A stretch of DNA of 64,000 nt, taken from the NCBI GenBank assembly GCA_026545765.1, contig CM048843.1, positions 91,265,050-91,329,049 of the forward strand, written 5' to 3'. Position numbers and translations under genes: made by a program. The DNA comes from Plantago major. Its lineage: Eukaryota; Streptophyta; Magnoliopsida; Lamiales; Plantaginaceae. The notes beneath the pieces are model-generated. The model searched no databases. It saw only the letters and a list, made by a program, of their open reading frames with translations, and had not been told where the DNA came from. Shown piece by piece: positions 37,260 through 50,202 of the stretch (position 1 is the first letter of the stretch; each line of letters opens with the position of its first letter).

Positions 37260-38833
37260 TCTGCACAACTTGTTTATCAACAATAGCCAATGTATAGTAA
37301 ACAACTGATGCAGGAAAATGATAGGGGAACCGAAGCATAAAAGTAGATAAAACCACTACATGCTGCAAGTAAAATGTAAAAACAAACTTAAATGCCATAT
37401 TTTCCAGTCAGGATATAATGAAAGAAGCAGAACTATACTGAGTTGACAAAACTCGAATTAGTTAGGTAAATTATTTGATCGGCAATTCTTGGGTCACAGC
37501 TGACAGCCTAATGAATTATAGTATACAAAGTGTGGTAGAAAAGAACAAGCACTATAAAATCAACTAAACAAACACTACTGTAATCAGATAGGCTAAGAAT
37601 ATAAAATCAGCTAATCATGTGTGCTACACAGTAAAGATAAACTTTACCAAGAATTCAACCTTAAAAATAGGTAGAATCACATGTAGCAGTAATTTAACAA
37701 CTTTACACTACAACTCAATATACAAGCGAAGTATTTTATCAACGTTTCAATATGTAACTGAATCACAAATATATAGCATCAATCTGAGATGTTGTCGACG
37801 CAATTATCGACTCATCACCACTGAGGATCATGTGATAATTACATATACAAACATATAACAATGAAACTACAAATCAATAGTCTACAGAGTCATTAAAACT
37901 CAAACCACAGAACGCAATGATGAGGCTAGTTTTGTAAAGAGTGATGAATTAATTATTATATTAAAAATTGAGGATAACCTTATGTTTATCAGTAAACTGA
38001 GAAACCAGAAGCTACTGAAAGAAACCAAAACAAATAGAAAAAAATTGACTAAATCGTAATTAGCCCAATGTTTACACACCTGGAGGGAGAAAACTCATGG
38101 TGACCGACCTGGAAGGAGAAACAAGGGAACTTGATATCTAATTGAAAATGGTAACACAGTTATGTAAACACATATCATAGACAATAACTTAAAAGTGAAA
38201 GCGAAACCTCACAAAAGCAGCATTTTGGAAGCACCATATTTACATCAACCAAAACAAGCTGCTTCCCTCCATATATCTTAATAGATCCTCACCAACACAT
38301 CCTTACTAAGCAAAACGATCGAGATGTCAAATCCCTAAAGTTAGAATTCTAATCCAAATTTTGTGTAGATTTAAAATGATTTGAAAAGTCAGAGTACCCA
38401 GTTTGCTTACATTAATTAAGAGAATTAAATTGAGAATGCAGATGAAGGATTTGCCAAATTGATCACTGAAATCAATATGATTGACCTAGAAGAGGTAAAG
38501 GGAGGTCCAAATATAAGCAAGGAGCATATCTAAATCAGATACATAACAATGGGAGGAAATCCATAAGCAAGCATATGAACTTGAACGGTAAAGGGAAAAA
38601 TAGAAGAAATTGACCTAGTTAATCTGAATTGAAAAGAAATATTATAACTTATCTGGTCTGGATTGATCATGTATGACGAATCCATTGCCATACCAATGGT
38701 GAGGAAGATCTAGTATGAGTGGCGTAGTGGTTTAGCCTGTCTCCGTTTTCTTCCAGCGCAGGAAGAGAATAGAATGCAACTTTGAAAGTTGGATACGCTT
38801 TAACGGGACATTTTGAGACTTATTATATTGTTT
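37260..38833. other. Gene-free stretch
   Basis: No coding sequence recognised. It may include upstream or leader DNA of the minus-strand fragment at 36934. An ATT array follows at 38834. Confidence 0.4.
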
Positions 38834-38834
38834 A

Positions 38835-38872
<38 letters not shown>
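38834..38872. repeat. ATT microsatellite
   Basis: About 13 ATT units. Confidence 0.95.
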
Positions 38873-38873
<1 letters not shown>

Positions 38874-39040
38874 TTTTGTTGTTAGATCTCAAAAAAGCTC
38901 ATGACAAAATGAGTTTTAGATGTTGGAAAATCTGGGGACTTGGTGGTATGTTAATGTCAAAATATTTGTAATTATGTGTACAAGATCTTATAATGAAAAT
39001 ACTCCTAATTTAGAAAACCTTAATGCTTTTTAAAGTGCAG

Positions 39041-39415
39041 TTTTATGTTCTGAAAGTGTAAAATGCGCTTTGAGCGATAAAAAAGGTAAAGTACAAGCTT
39101 TATGCGATCTAGGTTATATACACCCATTTCTTTTCAAAATACTTTTCCATTGCTAAATGTCACAAGTGCAGTTTTACGTTGTGAAAGTGTAAAACGTGTT
39201 GTGAGCGATAATAAACAAGGTAGAAACTAAAAACTTTATGCGATTTAGATTATATGCACCCTTTTCTTTTCAAAATATGCTAACTGTCATGAAAGCAGTT
39301 TGACGCTCTGAAAGCGATCGCGATAAAAAAAGGTAGAACGTAAAAGGTTTATGCGGTCTAGGTTATATACACCCTTTTCTTTTCAAAATACCTATTCCAT
39401 TGCTAGATGTTGAAG
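39041..39415 (+). repeat. Three imperfect ~125-bp tandem repeats
   Basis: Units start near 39041, 39168 and 39294. Each has CAGTTT-ACG-TGAAAG, GAGCGATAA..AAGGTAGAA, TTTATGCGAT-TAG-TTATAT and CACCC-TTTCTTTTCAAAATA. Function unknown. Confidence 0.85.
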
Positions 39416-39981
39416 TTGTAACTTCAAATGCAGAACAGCTGAGCTCCCGTTGTATAAAAACTAATACTCAGATATGGTCATACAAAATATAACAATCGTG
39501 CATTACGACTTGCAAACCAATGTGATATGCTCGAACAAATTTACCATCAATTATAGAGTTAAGCATGAACTAGAAATAACATAATCTCATGAACATTGCA
39601 TTTTTTCTCATGGGTTTCTGGAATTGTTTGTCCTCATCGATCAACATAGTCAGCAAGAATATGATTACATTGGAGATTAGGATCAATTAATATGGAATTA
39701 ATTACCAAAGCGAGTTTAATAATGATCATGGGAACCTTTTTCCCGTTTGGCAGCTTAAAATTCTGAGGATTGGTAAGCCCAAAATTAGGAAAGTGGTACT
39801 AATGATTAGCCAGGCCACACGGGAAAAGTCATTGTATGTTACAAGCCAACTTTGTCTTTGGTCAAACAAATCATTGCCTTGGAAGATTAATGTTTTCAAT
39901 TTCTAGCACTTAAAAGGATATATTCTCTTAAACTGAAAACTCATTCAATTCAATTCAATTCAGTCCAGTTCATTAAATTCA

Positions 39982-39982
<1 letters not shown>

Positions 39983-40015
<33 letters not shown>

Positions 40016-40020
40016 GTTAT
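39983..40020. repeat. ATT microsatellite
   Basis: About 12 ATT units, ending in a GTTATT interruption. Confidence 0.95.
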
Positions 40021-40521
40021 TTCCCGAACATAAATCATAAATTACTTGTAAATTACAAAAAGAAAGTATAAAACAAAGTTACGTTAATCAAATATACTTA
40101 ATTTCTTTTCATAAAAGTTGAAATATGAGTATTGGGACATGAAAGTTGAAGCAGCAGTTTGGAAAATGGAACAATGCTGGAGGTTCTGGACAAGAAAGAG
40201 TGTTGATATAAAGTTGTTGGCACGAGCTTGTGCATGGTTTATGGACTAGTGATTTTGGTTAAGCTTTTAATTATTTTATTTGCCGAACATTGTTCATGCT
40301 CTTGTAAACGTTTTCAAGTTGTAATAAATTTCACCGATTCAAAAAAAAAAAACTAGATAAAGACAGTTTGTACGACGATTAAAATTCGGTTTTAATCGAG
40401 TTATCATTCTCATATTGTTTTCCACGCGGTTGGTTTTAAAGTTTGTTATACAATAATAAATAAAAAGGTAAAGTGACAGAAAAAGAGTAGGAAGAGTGTG
40501 AGAAAGATGACAAAAATAATA

Positions 40522-40772
40522 CTCCCTCCGTCCCGTAGAACTTCATACATTTGCCATTTTTAGCCGTCCCACAGAACCTCATACATTACCAAAAAAGGAA
40601 GCTACCCCACACCCAACAAATAATAAACAATCTCAACTTTACACTCAAATTACACATTTTACCACTAAAAGTACACTTTTTCAGACCTTTTCTATATTCT
40701 ATTATTACTTTAACTTTTTGCATAAAACTGCGCGCTAACCCTAATGTATGAAGTTCTCCGGGACGGAGGGAG
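40522..40772. mobile_element. Stowaway MITE 1
   Basis: 251 bp with terminal inverted repeats beginning CTCCCTCCGTCCCGTAGAAC and matching GTTCTCCGGGACGGAGGGAG at the other end. TA flanks both sides (40520-40521 and 40773-40774). The sequence motif and TA duplication are diagnostic of Tc1/mariner-derived Stowaway elements. The TIR extends to about 28 bases with few mismatches, so it is fairly young. Confidence 0.95.
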
Positions 40773-40774
40773 TA

Positions 40775-43700
40775 TGTTTTTTTTAATTGTGATTATATAT
40801 ACCATCATATAATTGTTATTATTATTACAAAATAATTTCTTGATTCGATTCTTAATTCGATTCGATTCGATTCGGAAAATTGCGGTTGAAGAGCAATACA
40901 TGTCATCAGTTTTGTTTCATGAGGTTTCCTTTTTTCGATACCTTCACCATAGCAGTGGGCTTCAATATGTGGTCCACCAATGTGGATAAGGCCCATGAAG
41001 TCGATTGGCAGTGCTCCAAGTAAAAAAACAGTGATCTTTATAGTCTTTACATAACAATGGATGCAAGAAAGAGTCGGGTGCATTGGTTATTTTAAACAAA
41101 CTTGACGAATGAGTGATATTTAAAACAAACGGTTTAATAATTTTCATACTTTCGACATTGAAAGTTTGAGATATGCTAATCCTCGTTACTCTACACATAT
41201 ACTCGCATAACATGGTGAATTTTAGCATCATCTACTAAAAGAAGAGACTTTTAAGTAAATGTGGACAAAGAATAAAAAACAGCAAAAATGATGACTAATA
41301 TGCTCAATGCACTCATTGTTGTTAATCCTATAAATTACAATGATTATTAGCTACCGTGAAAACATAAGGCAGAAGTGTGTAGTATATATCTAGGGTTTGC
41401 GAAAATTAGTGTGATAATTGCAATTAAATAGCATCCCAGGTTGATTAAGAGCCGACATGCATGTGATGATGTTAATGATGGCGGTAATCATGATCGATAT
41501 AACTATGTACTAGTAATATAAATTGGGTTCACAAAAATCACTTAATTTGTTGTAATAAATAATTAAGAAAAGTAAACAAGGCATGATTTATATCTAATCA
41601 TATTGTCTCAGCAAGGTGCAAAAGCTAGAATTCAACATATCCTTTTGTAAATGATTTCACACAAATCAACATAAATTTTTCTTCATTAATAGTTAAAAAT
41701 GTTAGTGTTTTGAACAAATAAATTCACCAATAAAAAATAAGGAATGTGTTTAATTTTTGTAGTGTTCAAGGCAAAATAAATGAAAAACAATAAAATCAAT
41801 GAGTTTGGAGTAAGTCTCTTAACAGACGGTTTCTAGATAATTTATTTAGAAATGGAACTATATTGTCAAGAAAATCATCGATGTTATTAATCAAAATACA
41901 TATATTCTAAACATTGGTGTTTTTTCATATTACTACAAGACTTATTTCGTTAACAACATAGACGTTTTGATTAATAACATGGATGATTTTATTGATAATA
42001 TAGTTCGTCTCTAAATAAGTTTGTGATGAGTTTGATGCCTAAGAAATTGTGAAAACACGGAATTATATAACAAAATCTCCTAAAACATCTTATATTTGTC
42101 AAATGGAAAATAATCCAAAACATTTTATATTAAAAATAGAAGGGAGTAATATTTTGATAATTTCTTAGCAGCTATTCATAACAAATTAGTAGGGCATTTT
42201 CACGGTTATTTATAACTTGAACAAAATCCCAATTTTCATGGTTACAAATAATATGAATTTTTCATGGGCTGCAAACAAGTAGTCCATGTACCATGTACAT
42301 GGACTACACAACTAGTAGTTCATGGAGAAATTGGATAATATGTATTGTGAGTTACCGTATTTATTATGTAGGGATTCCTTTTCTTTTTCCTAAACGATTA
42401 GTGTAAAAAAAGATGACATTTTAATAGTCAAAGTATTTTCTTTTGATGCACTAAGCTTTTCGTTTTAACATTGTAGCTAAAAACCGAAATGTTAACTAGT
42501 CTTACAAGTCCTATTTAGCGAGAAATTATAAGTGGCAACTGGCTATGTTTTGGTTGGACTGCGATTCGGAGGGTGTGCCGGGCCGAAAATCCCAAAAACT
42601 CGGGTAAACTCGCCACCCGGTAAAAAACCGGGTAAATCGGTAAAACCCGGTTAAAAAACCGGGTTGACCCGGTTCAAATTCAAAATCTAAACAGTAACTT
42701 CTTTCTTCAGTCTCTTTCTTCCGCCTTCTTCAATCTGTCTGATCTCTGGTCGCATGATCAATGGGCTCTTGCCCCCTGTCGTCTTCTTCAATCGTCTTTG
42801 CCTCTCCGGTAAGTTTTTCTTGCTTTGGGTTTCCGGTGCAGCCACGGTTCCGAGCTTGGAGAAGACAAAGATGGGTTTCATTGTGAGATCTGAAATCGGA
42901 GTTCCATGGTGATGGAGAAGAGTGGAGAAGAATTGGTGACTAATGAAGCCACACATTTAATTGTTGTGACAGGTGTATGTGTCGTGTCATGTGTCTTCCT
43001 TGTAATAGACTTAGAGCTAAGACTAGTAATTACTAATTAGTGAATAATATGAGTTATTTATATTCTTATTAGTGTAATAAATGGTAAAATTATAAAAATA
43101 AACAAATTTAAGGGATGATTAAAATGATAAAATTAGAGAACTTATATGGAATTGAGGGAGTATATTATCTTTGATTTAAAAATATTATTAGTACGTTAAC
43201 GAGTTGGCCAGAGTTGGTGAGTTGAGCACTCTTGATAGGTAGTAAGATTGAATCTTGGTCCGAGTTTCAAAACATAGGCAACTGGCATCCAAATTATTTC
43301 GCTGCTTTTATATTTTGACATAAGCTCCAATCAAAATAACAGAGCCTTAGTAGATAGTTACTCCCTCATTTCACCTTTTCATTTTCAGCGTTTCATTACA
43401 AACATTTCATTTCCGTTTCCGAAAACCAGAAACACATAGGGTTAGAGATACAAGTGAGAATCTACTAGGTTGCATGGTTCCTAGTAGGTAGCTAGCTAGC
43501 TCCCAACTAAAGTCAGCTGATCAGCTCGGATCGATCAAGGCTAGCTCCCAAGATTTATGCACTGCATTCTTCTTCTTCTTCCTTCATTGTTTAATTCATT
43601 AATTATAACAAGTCTAATCAGAAATAATAAAAGTCTAATCAGAAAGAAAATCTTCAGAAAATCTGATTTGTTTCTGCAGATTTGATGTGACGACTAGTCT

Positions 43701-45979
43701 GCTAATCTGCTTTCTTGTTACAGCTAACGACAACACATTAGACAGCCAATAAGTGTTCCTTCAAAATTTAATCATACCTTTATCATCGATCGATCATCTG
43801 ATCAAATTTAATGCTAGCTGCAACACGGATCAATAAATATGAATATGCGGACTACTTCGTACTTTCTTTGTTTTAGTATATAAGCATTGTATTACTCATG
43901 TTAAATTGAATTACAAACATTATAATTATATGCATAAAATTTTGGGGTCACAATAAAAAAATATTGCATTTGCTATTGTAAAAATGGTACCAAAATGCAG
44001 TGATAATCGTGGTCAATAGCTAGCGTTGGTCACCGTTATTCCATGGTCAATAACGATCAAAAAAAAAAAAAAAAAAAAAAAAAAGAAGAAGAAGAAGAAG
44101 AAGGCAACAAATGTTCGATAATCATCATCAATAACATTCATCTTTATATTGATCACCGTTGTACAATAGTCAATGTCACGATGGGTCAACGCCTACAGTA
44201 GTATTTGTTTGATGGGTAGTAAAGAATAATTGTCACCGCAATATGACAGCGTGATCTTTAGGAATTAGTGAATATATAGTATATATCCACCGTTCAAACG
44301 CAAGCTTTTTTTCTTTTTTTGGTAGGCCATGTTTGTTATAGTTACGCAGGTATAAATTAGACCAAAAAACCGATTCAAAATCTGGTGCCTTCGCATCATT
44401 GATATTATAGAAACATTATAATTATACTTAATAACACTATAAAGTGTTTTATTAAACATTTCTACATGACAAATTAAAATTACTTTCTCCGTCACTAACC
44501 ATTATAGTAGTTCTTACATATTGTAAATTCATACTCAAAATTCGAAATATAGTTGAGCGATATTTGGATTGATAGATAGTGTCTGCAAATGATTGCTAGT
44601 GTCTGCTATGCTTAACTAGGGCGGTGCATATACCAGCCGCCGTCAATCCTCTACATTATGCTTGCCATGCACCCTCACTATATTCATTTCCATTTTTATA
44701 TTCTTCTTTCTTCAAATTCTAATTTTCTTATCCTTTTCCTTAATATATATAATATAATCTCGCAAGTTTTACATATACAATTCTTAACAATTCAATTAAG
44801 TGAACTCTATTCGTACAAGTATAACACGCTATTTGGAGTAATAGCAGCTCTTATTGAAAGTTATGTAATAGAGGGCTCGATCTCTACCCCTCCAACAGGC
44901 CCGACTAAGTCCATGCGCGGTAAGCCCACATTTTAGGAGCCCAACTACAGAGTCCAGTAAAAGAAAAAATAACACTACTGTAAATGAAAATTGAAGAAGA
45001 CTTCTTACAGACAACAACAATCAATTTCGACAGCCACCAGCTCTTAATCTCTTCAGTTCTCTTTTCTCGATTTCTTGTGCTTCTCCACCCCTATTTTCTC
45101 TCAACATCTATTAAATCATACATTACTAACTAGTTAAGTAGTAAGGTCCAGAAATGAGAAATTTGTAAGAATTTTGGTGGCTTTAAGTGAACTAGTTCAA
45201 AACTATAAACTGTTTGAGTTAGAGTGGAGGCTGTTAGTTTGATAAATTTATGTATAATTTCTATTATTGATAAAATATCTAGGTCAAACTCTTAACTTGC
45301 TAATCATATATATTTTGTAATGGTGGATTGCCGGGCTTCACTGGCTTGTCACTTGTAGGCACTAGAGAATCATTGATGTCAGCGGACTAGCGAGCAGGGA
45401 TAATAGCAATTGAGAATGATAACGGTAAAGAAAGTGAGTTATGAAGAGTTAATTGGTGATTTTGATTCAAAAAATTATGGTAGAGTTGCACTTTTTAAGT
45501 AATTTTTTAGTCATTTGTAATATTTACTCAAGACTTAAGTATTTGTATTGTATGATTTTTGTTATTTTTCACTTCTATAAATATTTTTTTATTATATTAT
45601 TATTTGGTTGGGGTCTCGTTTGGAAATTTCGCACAGGGCCCCGTAAATTTCGGAGACGGCCCTGCCCTCCAACTTCCGTAATAGTAAACTAACTTATGGA
45701 TTCCAAATTTGCTAATCCTTGCTAATAGAAAGTGGTCACTCCCTTTCAGACAAGATGGAAAGTTTCTAACTCATGAGTTAAGTTGAATGGATGGAAACTG
45801 ACCAGACTAAAATCATCAAGCGAAACTATTTTGTCACGGGATTTTTTTTTAGATTGGATAATAATTTCACCTACAAAGTCATCTACATGAATCATATAAA
45901 GCTTGACCATATCACTTGGGAACAATTAAATTCTTCTTTCTATATGATTGTCAAGACGATTTATTTCATTGTAGAAAAA
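40775..45979. other. Gene-free repeat-rich region
   Basis: No gene recognised. Notable pieces are a palindrome around 42276-42300 (CATGTACCATGTACATG), an ACCCGGTT/CCGGGTAAA low-complexity stretch at 42585-42675, and an A26 run followed by GAA repeats at 44059-44102. At 45620-45665 an edge GGGCCCCGTAAATTTCGGAG..GGCCCTG is typical of hAT-type element ends on the minus strand. Confidence 0.45.
44059..44102. repeat. Poly-A followed by (GAA)n
   Basis: About 26 A residues, then six GAA units. Could be a decayed retroposon tail. Confidence 0.85.
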
Positions 45980-46509
45980 CTAGTATGTGGCCCGTCCATA
46001 CTCGACGGGTATAGTAAAAAAAATAATTAAGTATATACATAGAACTCCACACTTATTACAATAACATTTTCAGTTTGTAAACATCTAAAATGTATGGTCG
46101 GTGAGAATTTATTTGTCATTAGCATCAACAAACGTTCATATAAAAAAAACAACTTATACATGTAAATACCGAAAAATAGTACTAATTTTAGTGAAAATTG
46201 ACACGCTTGATGTATGTGAATTGTACTTATAAGTCTCTGTTATATGATCGAAATAAACTTGTTAGACACTTATGTATACATCATGTTGGTTATCGTGTCA
46301 TATATTTCACAATCATTGTTAGAGATCCATATCCCTTGTGTCCCAAAGAACTTCATGCATTCACATGACTTTGCCACTAAATTACACTTTTTGCCACATT
46401 TTTATGTTTTTATCATTTTTTTTCCACCTGAAACTATGTGTCAACTGTATTATTTGTCATTTTTAGTCATCCCACAAAACTTCATACATAACTAAAAAAA
46501 AAAACTACT

Positions 46510-46879
46510 GGCTGTTTGGTATATAGAGTTAAAAAAAATTGAGTTAAAGAAAAAAATTAGTTGATAAATAGTAATTGAGTTAAAGGTGAGTTATAAAACA
46601 TGGTGCTTGGAATAGAGTTATAAATTTATAGGGTTGTTATATAGGGTATGTAAGAATAAAGTGATGTGTTTCATATTTTTTAAGGTTATTTGATTAGTTT
46701 AAGATTGTTAGATTGATTGAAAAAGTAGAGAGGATGTAAGAGTAGGACAGAAAGAGAATGATGATTGTTTAGTGGAGAAAAAATTGAGTTAAATTTTTTA
46801 CTGTAGAAGATACAAAACAAATATGCTGAAACATTTTAACGGATGAATAGTCATTTATAATGGTATGCCAAACAGGCTC
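46510..46879. mobile_element. TIR MITE with GCTGTTTGG ends
   Basis: About 370 bp. The left end is GGCTGTTTGGTATA and the right end is the complement of GAGCCTGTTTGGCATA. CTACT occurs directly outside both ends (46505-46509 and 46880-46884). The ends resemble Tourist/PIF-type elements, but a 5-bp duplication would not fit that class, so the superfamily is uncertain. Confidence 0.6.
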
Positions 46880-47159
46880 CTACTCACCTAAAATTCGCGT
46901 TGACCAAAATGTATAAAAGGAATGAACTATCTCTTGTTGAAATTGAGATGAAAGTTTGTCTCGTCTGATGGACTCATCATCAACCATATGAACAATAAAC
47001 TTTTGGCTTAGATTTATTCCATACCTCACTTTTAGCATGATCTATGATAAGGCATGACTGAGTAATTAATCACATTAACGAATTTTACTAAGAAGACCTC
47101 TTCCAGTCTAGTCTTTTAAATGGTTCAGATTCTATCCCACCCGTTGCGACAACAACCCT

Positions 47160-47176
47160 CCCCCCCCCCCCCCCCC
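47160..47176. repeat. Poly-C run
   Basis: About 17 C residues. A second run of 15 lies at 47541-47555. Length in the assembly may be unreliable. Confidence 0.9.
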
Positions 47177-48348
47177 TGCGGCATGGTACCCATTTAAAAG
47201 AATGGTGTTTGCGTCCAGTTCAGTATATACCCGGCCCTTTCCATACTCGTGAAATAGGACACAAACCAGACACAACCCGATAAAAAATGCAGCTCTGTCC
47301 GGCCCAATCTGCAATATAGTTTGTAATTATGTTAGTGAAATACTAAATTTTTGTAAGTGTGCTTACTGTGTGGAAGGGTCAGGTCGAGAGCTCACTAATT
47401 CTTTTTATCAAAACATGTCAAAAGTTAAGTTAGTGAAATAATATTTTTTTTTGGCTAGGGGACACACCCCCTTCCCTCAAGAAATATGTGAAATTTTATG
47501 TATGTCAAATAATAATATTTTTGGGGGCTATTGGCCAACTCCCCCCCCCCCCCCCAAACCACCCCAAATAAAATCACCGGAATGTGTGAAAGACGATGTT
47601 AGTGAAATAATATTTTTTTTAGTATAGTGTAGAGTGGAAAAACAAACACAAAAAATTGTCAAAACTCAACTCGATCGAATCGAGTGCCAAACACACGTAA
47701 TATGCACTCGAATTTTGTTTTGATTGTAGAGGGAGTTGTGAAATTAGGGCTACATAAGTGGGGATCTGGTTGGTGGTATTCCCGCTTCTAAGTTATTTAA
47801 TTTTTTAAAAAAATCCATAATTTAAGAGATCAAGGCACGTGTTGAGTAGAGATTTTCATCATATATGTGTGTGTGTATGTGTGTGTCGAGCAAGTTGGAT
47901 TATACAGTCCGAAGTTTGATTCAAAATATGAAAATAATTATTTTCATAAAGAGTTAATATATGATTTTTACTTCAAATAACATATGAATTTTTATAATTT
48001 TAAAGTGATTATTTTTTATATTAATAATTTAAATATTATAAATGAAACTTCTTCTTTTAAAAATACATTTTTACTTGGGATGCATTTTAAAAATTCGGCA
48101 TATATAAGGCCTCAAATTTTTTGAGTCGGTCATGCTCACAACCACAAAAGGACTATTATTTCCATCCAATAAAGAATGTTTAATTTGAGTTTGTAAAATC
48201 CGATTTGACTACAAATTGTTCTTAATTTACATTGAAAAATATTTTATGAAATTAACTTATACAAACTTCCGGCACCCCGACGTTTTTCATATTGCCATTT
48301 TTAGTGGTACCGCAAACAACATCTCATTTCCATTTTTATAATTATTAC

Positions 48349-48575
48349 TCCCATAACAATTGACACATTTGACTTTTGAGTAATTTTCGAGGTCAATTTT
48401 AACCACTAATTACTCTTACATTATACAGGTAAAAACGTTTAACGAAATTATAATATGAATGTACCCTTCATGAAATTTTCGAATATAATTAATTCAAGAG
48501 TAATTTAAGGTCAGGTTCAACTTAAAAATATGTTGAAATTTAAAGAATGCAATTTGTTATGGGACGAAAGGAGTA
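48349..48575. mobile_element. Degenerate Stowaway-like MITE
   Basis: The left end CTCCCATAACAATTG and right end complementary to CTCCTTTCGTCCCATAACAA share inverted sequence, with about six bases lost from the left TIR. TA precedes and follows. Less certain than the other MITEs. Confidence 0.5.
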
Positions 48576-49883
48576 TCTTTTACCCCGCTCAACTAATACA
48601 ATCATAATATACTCATATATATACACATTTACAAAATACTATCTCTTTCTTAAAATTATTCTTTATAATTAGTCCATTTAAACAATATTCAAAATTTCAA
48701 TTTACCTTATCTTGTTGACCATATAGCAAATTCCAGAACTTCCCGACCCAAAAAATGCTCCATATGATCCATTTACTTGTTTGATTTTCAAGATTTCAAA
48801 TGTTGTTGTTATTATTCTCTACCCAATTCCTTTTGAATCATAAAACAATTTGGAAATGTTAGTAAACTAATTATGAACTTTCATTTCATCATTAAAGAAA
48901 ACTCAAATTAATCAGATTATACAAAACCATCATGAGGTTTATAATCCAACACCAAAAGTTAACTAAAATATCCACGATAACCCAATCTTTATGCTCTAAC
49001 AAAATTCCATTTTTAGTCCAGTTATGAAAATTTACAACATCATATCATGATGTTGTAAATTGAACCAATTAAATAACTATGGTAGCTTCAAATCATGAGC
49101 TATTAATACTTATTGCTTTGATACGGTGCCTGAAATATTTCTTGTATGTTCATCGTCTCTATTAAGTCCGTCAAAATGAATTGGTGCAAAAACATACGGG
49201 TATCAAAACTTGAGCTATGGATGAAATGGCAATCAAATTCTACCAAATCAATTGAGATTACGATATGAAATCGGAAATTAGGCATTCAACAAATAAGACA
49301 TCTCCAAATGAAAATCATATAGCAATTCCCTAAGTTCAGGCTTTACAATTCGACACCTAAACTTTTAGATGACTGCTAATTAACTGATGGACCTATTTTA
49401 ATTCCCCGTCCGTTCCGAAAGTCCTCAAAATTATCATAAGAAAAGACAGAATAAGGGAGAATATTATACATTGTTTAGCCCGAGGAGTAGATTTGCAATG
49501 TAATTAAGGGTACAAATTGCAATTCAAATATTCCATAATTAGATACAATTATTGAGTAAATGTTTTGGCAACAATAATTCACAAAAATGATTTTATGGCA
49601 ACAATTTAAACATATGAGTTGTAGTTTGAAAATGGACCAGTCAGAATTAAAAGAATGGACAACCATATAAAAAACGGACCAATCACAAATTAAATAGAGA
49701 TTTGCCACATAATTAAATGAGGTGGATAGCCTAGAATGGTTCTAAACCTTTTTTACTTAATGTAATATATAGATATAGAGAATCATGTAGTATCAAATTA
49801 AGAAATTGAACTATTTGTTTTTTGGCATATGGTTTCTTGACGTGGAATATTGTACTACATTCACTAAATATTAATATGAATTA

Positions 49884-50202
49884 CTTTCTCCGTCCCAGGA
49901 ATAGCTTTCCGTTTGATTTTTTGGTCAACCAAATAAGGAAATGGGGAGTATTGGATTTTATTTAAATGGAAATCTAATAAAGAATGATTAAAAGTTGATA
50001 GCGGGTTGATAAAGTGGAAAGTTGAGTATTATATAAATGAAGAAAAATGAGATAGTGGGTTGGTAAAGTTGTAAATAAGAATGTATTATGAAGTTATTGA
50101 TTAGGTAGGATAGGTGGTCCCATTACCAAAAATGGAAAGGGGAAGCTTTGTATGGGACAACAAAAATGGTAAAATGGGAAGCTTTGACCGGGACGGATGA
50201 AG
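49884..50202. mobile_element. Stowaway-like MITE 2
   Basis: 319 bp. The left end CTTTCTCCGTCCC and right end GGGACGGATGAAG are inverted repeats, flanked by TA. Internal repeats of GGGAAGCTTTG lie near the right end. Confidence 0.8.

Larger units (their letters stand above)
45980..49781 (-). mobile_element. Candidate Helitron with 3' hairpin-CTAG end
   Basis: Minus strand: hairpin CCCGTC...GACGGG (46009-45991), 7 bases, CTAG (45983-45980), then T, the classic Helitron 3' terminus. A Helitron-style 5' start (TCTCTATATCTATATATT) occurs at 49781 on the same strand. Its preceding base reads T, not A, so pairing these ends is tentative. The interior contains no Rep/helicase gene and has absorbed a TIR element and C-runs. 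Confidence 0.4.

Noticed and set aside
39041-39415. CRISPR-like array
   Set aside because: Units are long, imperfect and contiguous with no spacers, in a plant nuclear genome.
42687-42956. Minus-strand 89-codon frame with basic residues
   Set aside because: Adjacent to CCGGGT low-complexity DNA, no recognisable domain, and no splice context.
45620-45670. hAT element end with GGGCCCCGT and GGCCCTG
   Set aside because: The word pattern suggests a hAT terminus but no partner end or 8-bp duplication was found, so no element is called.
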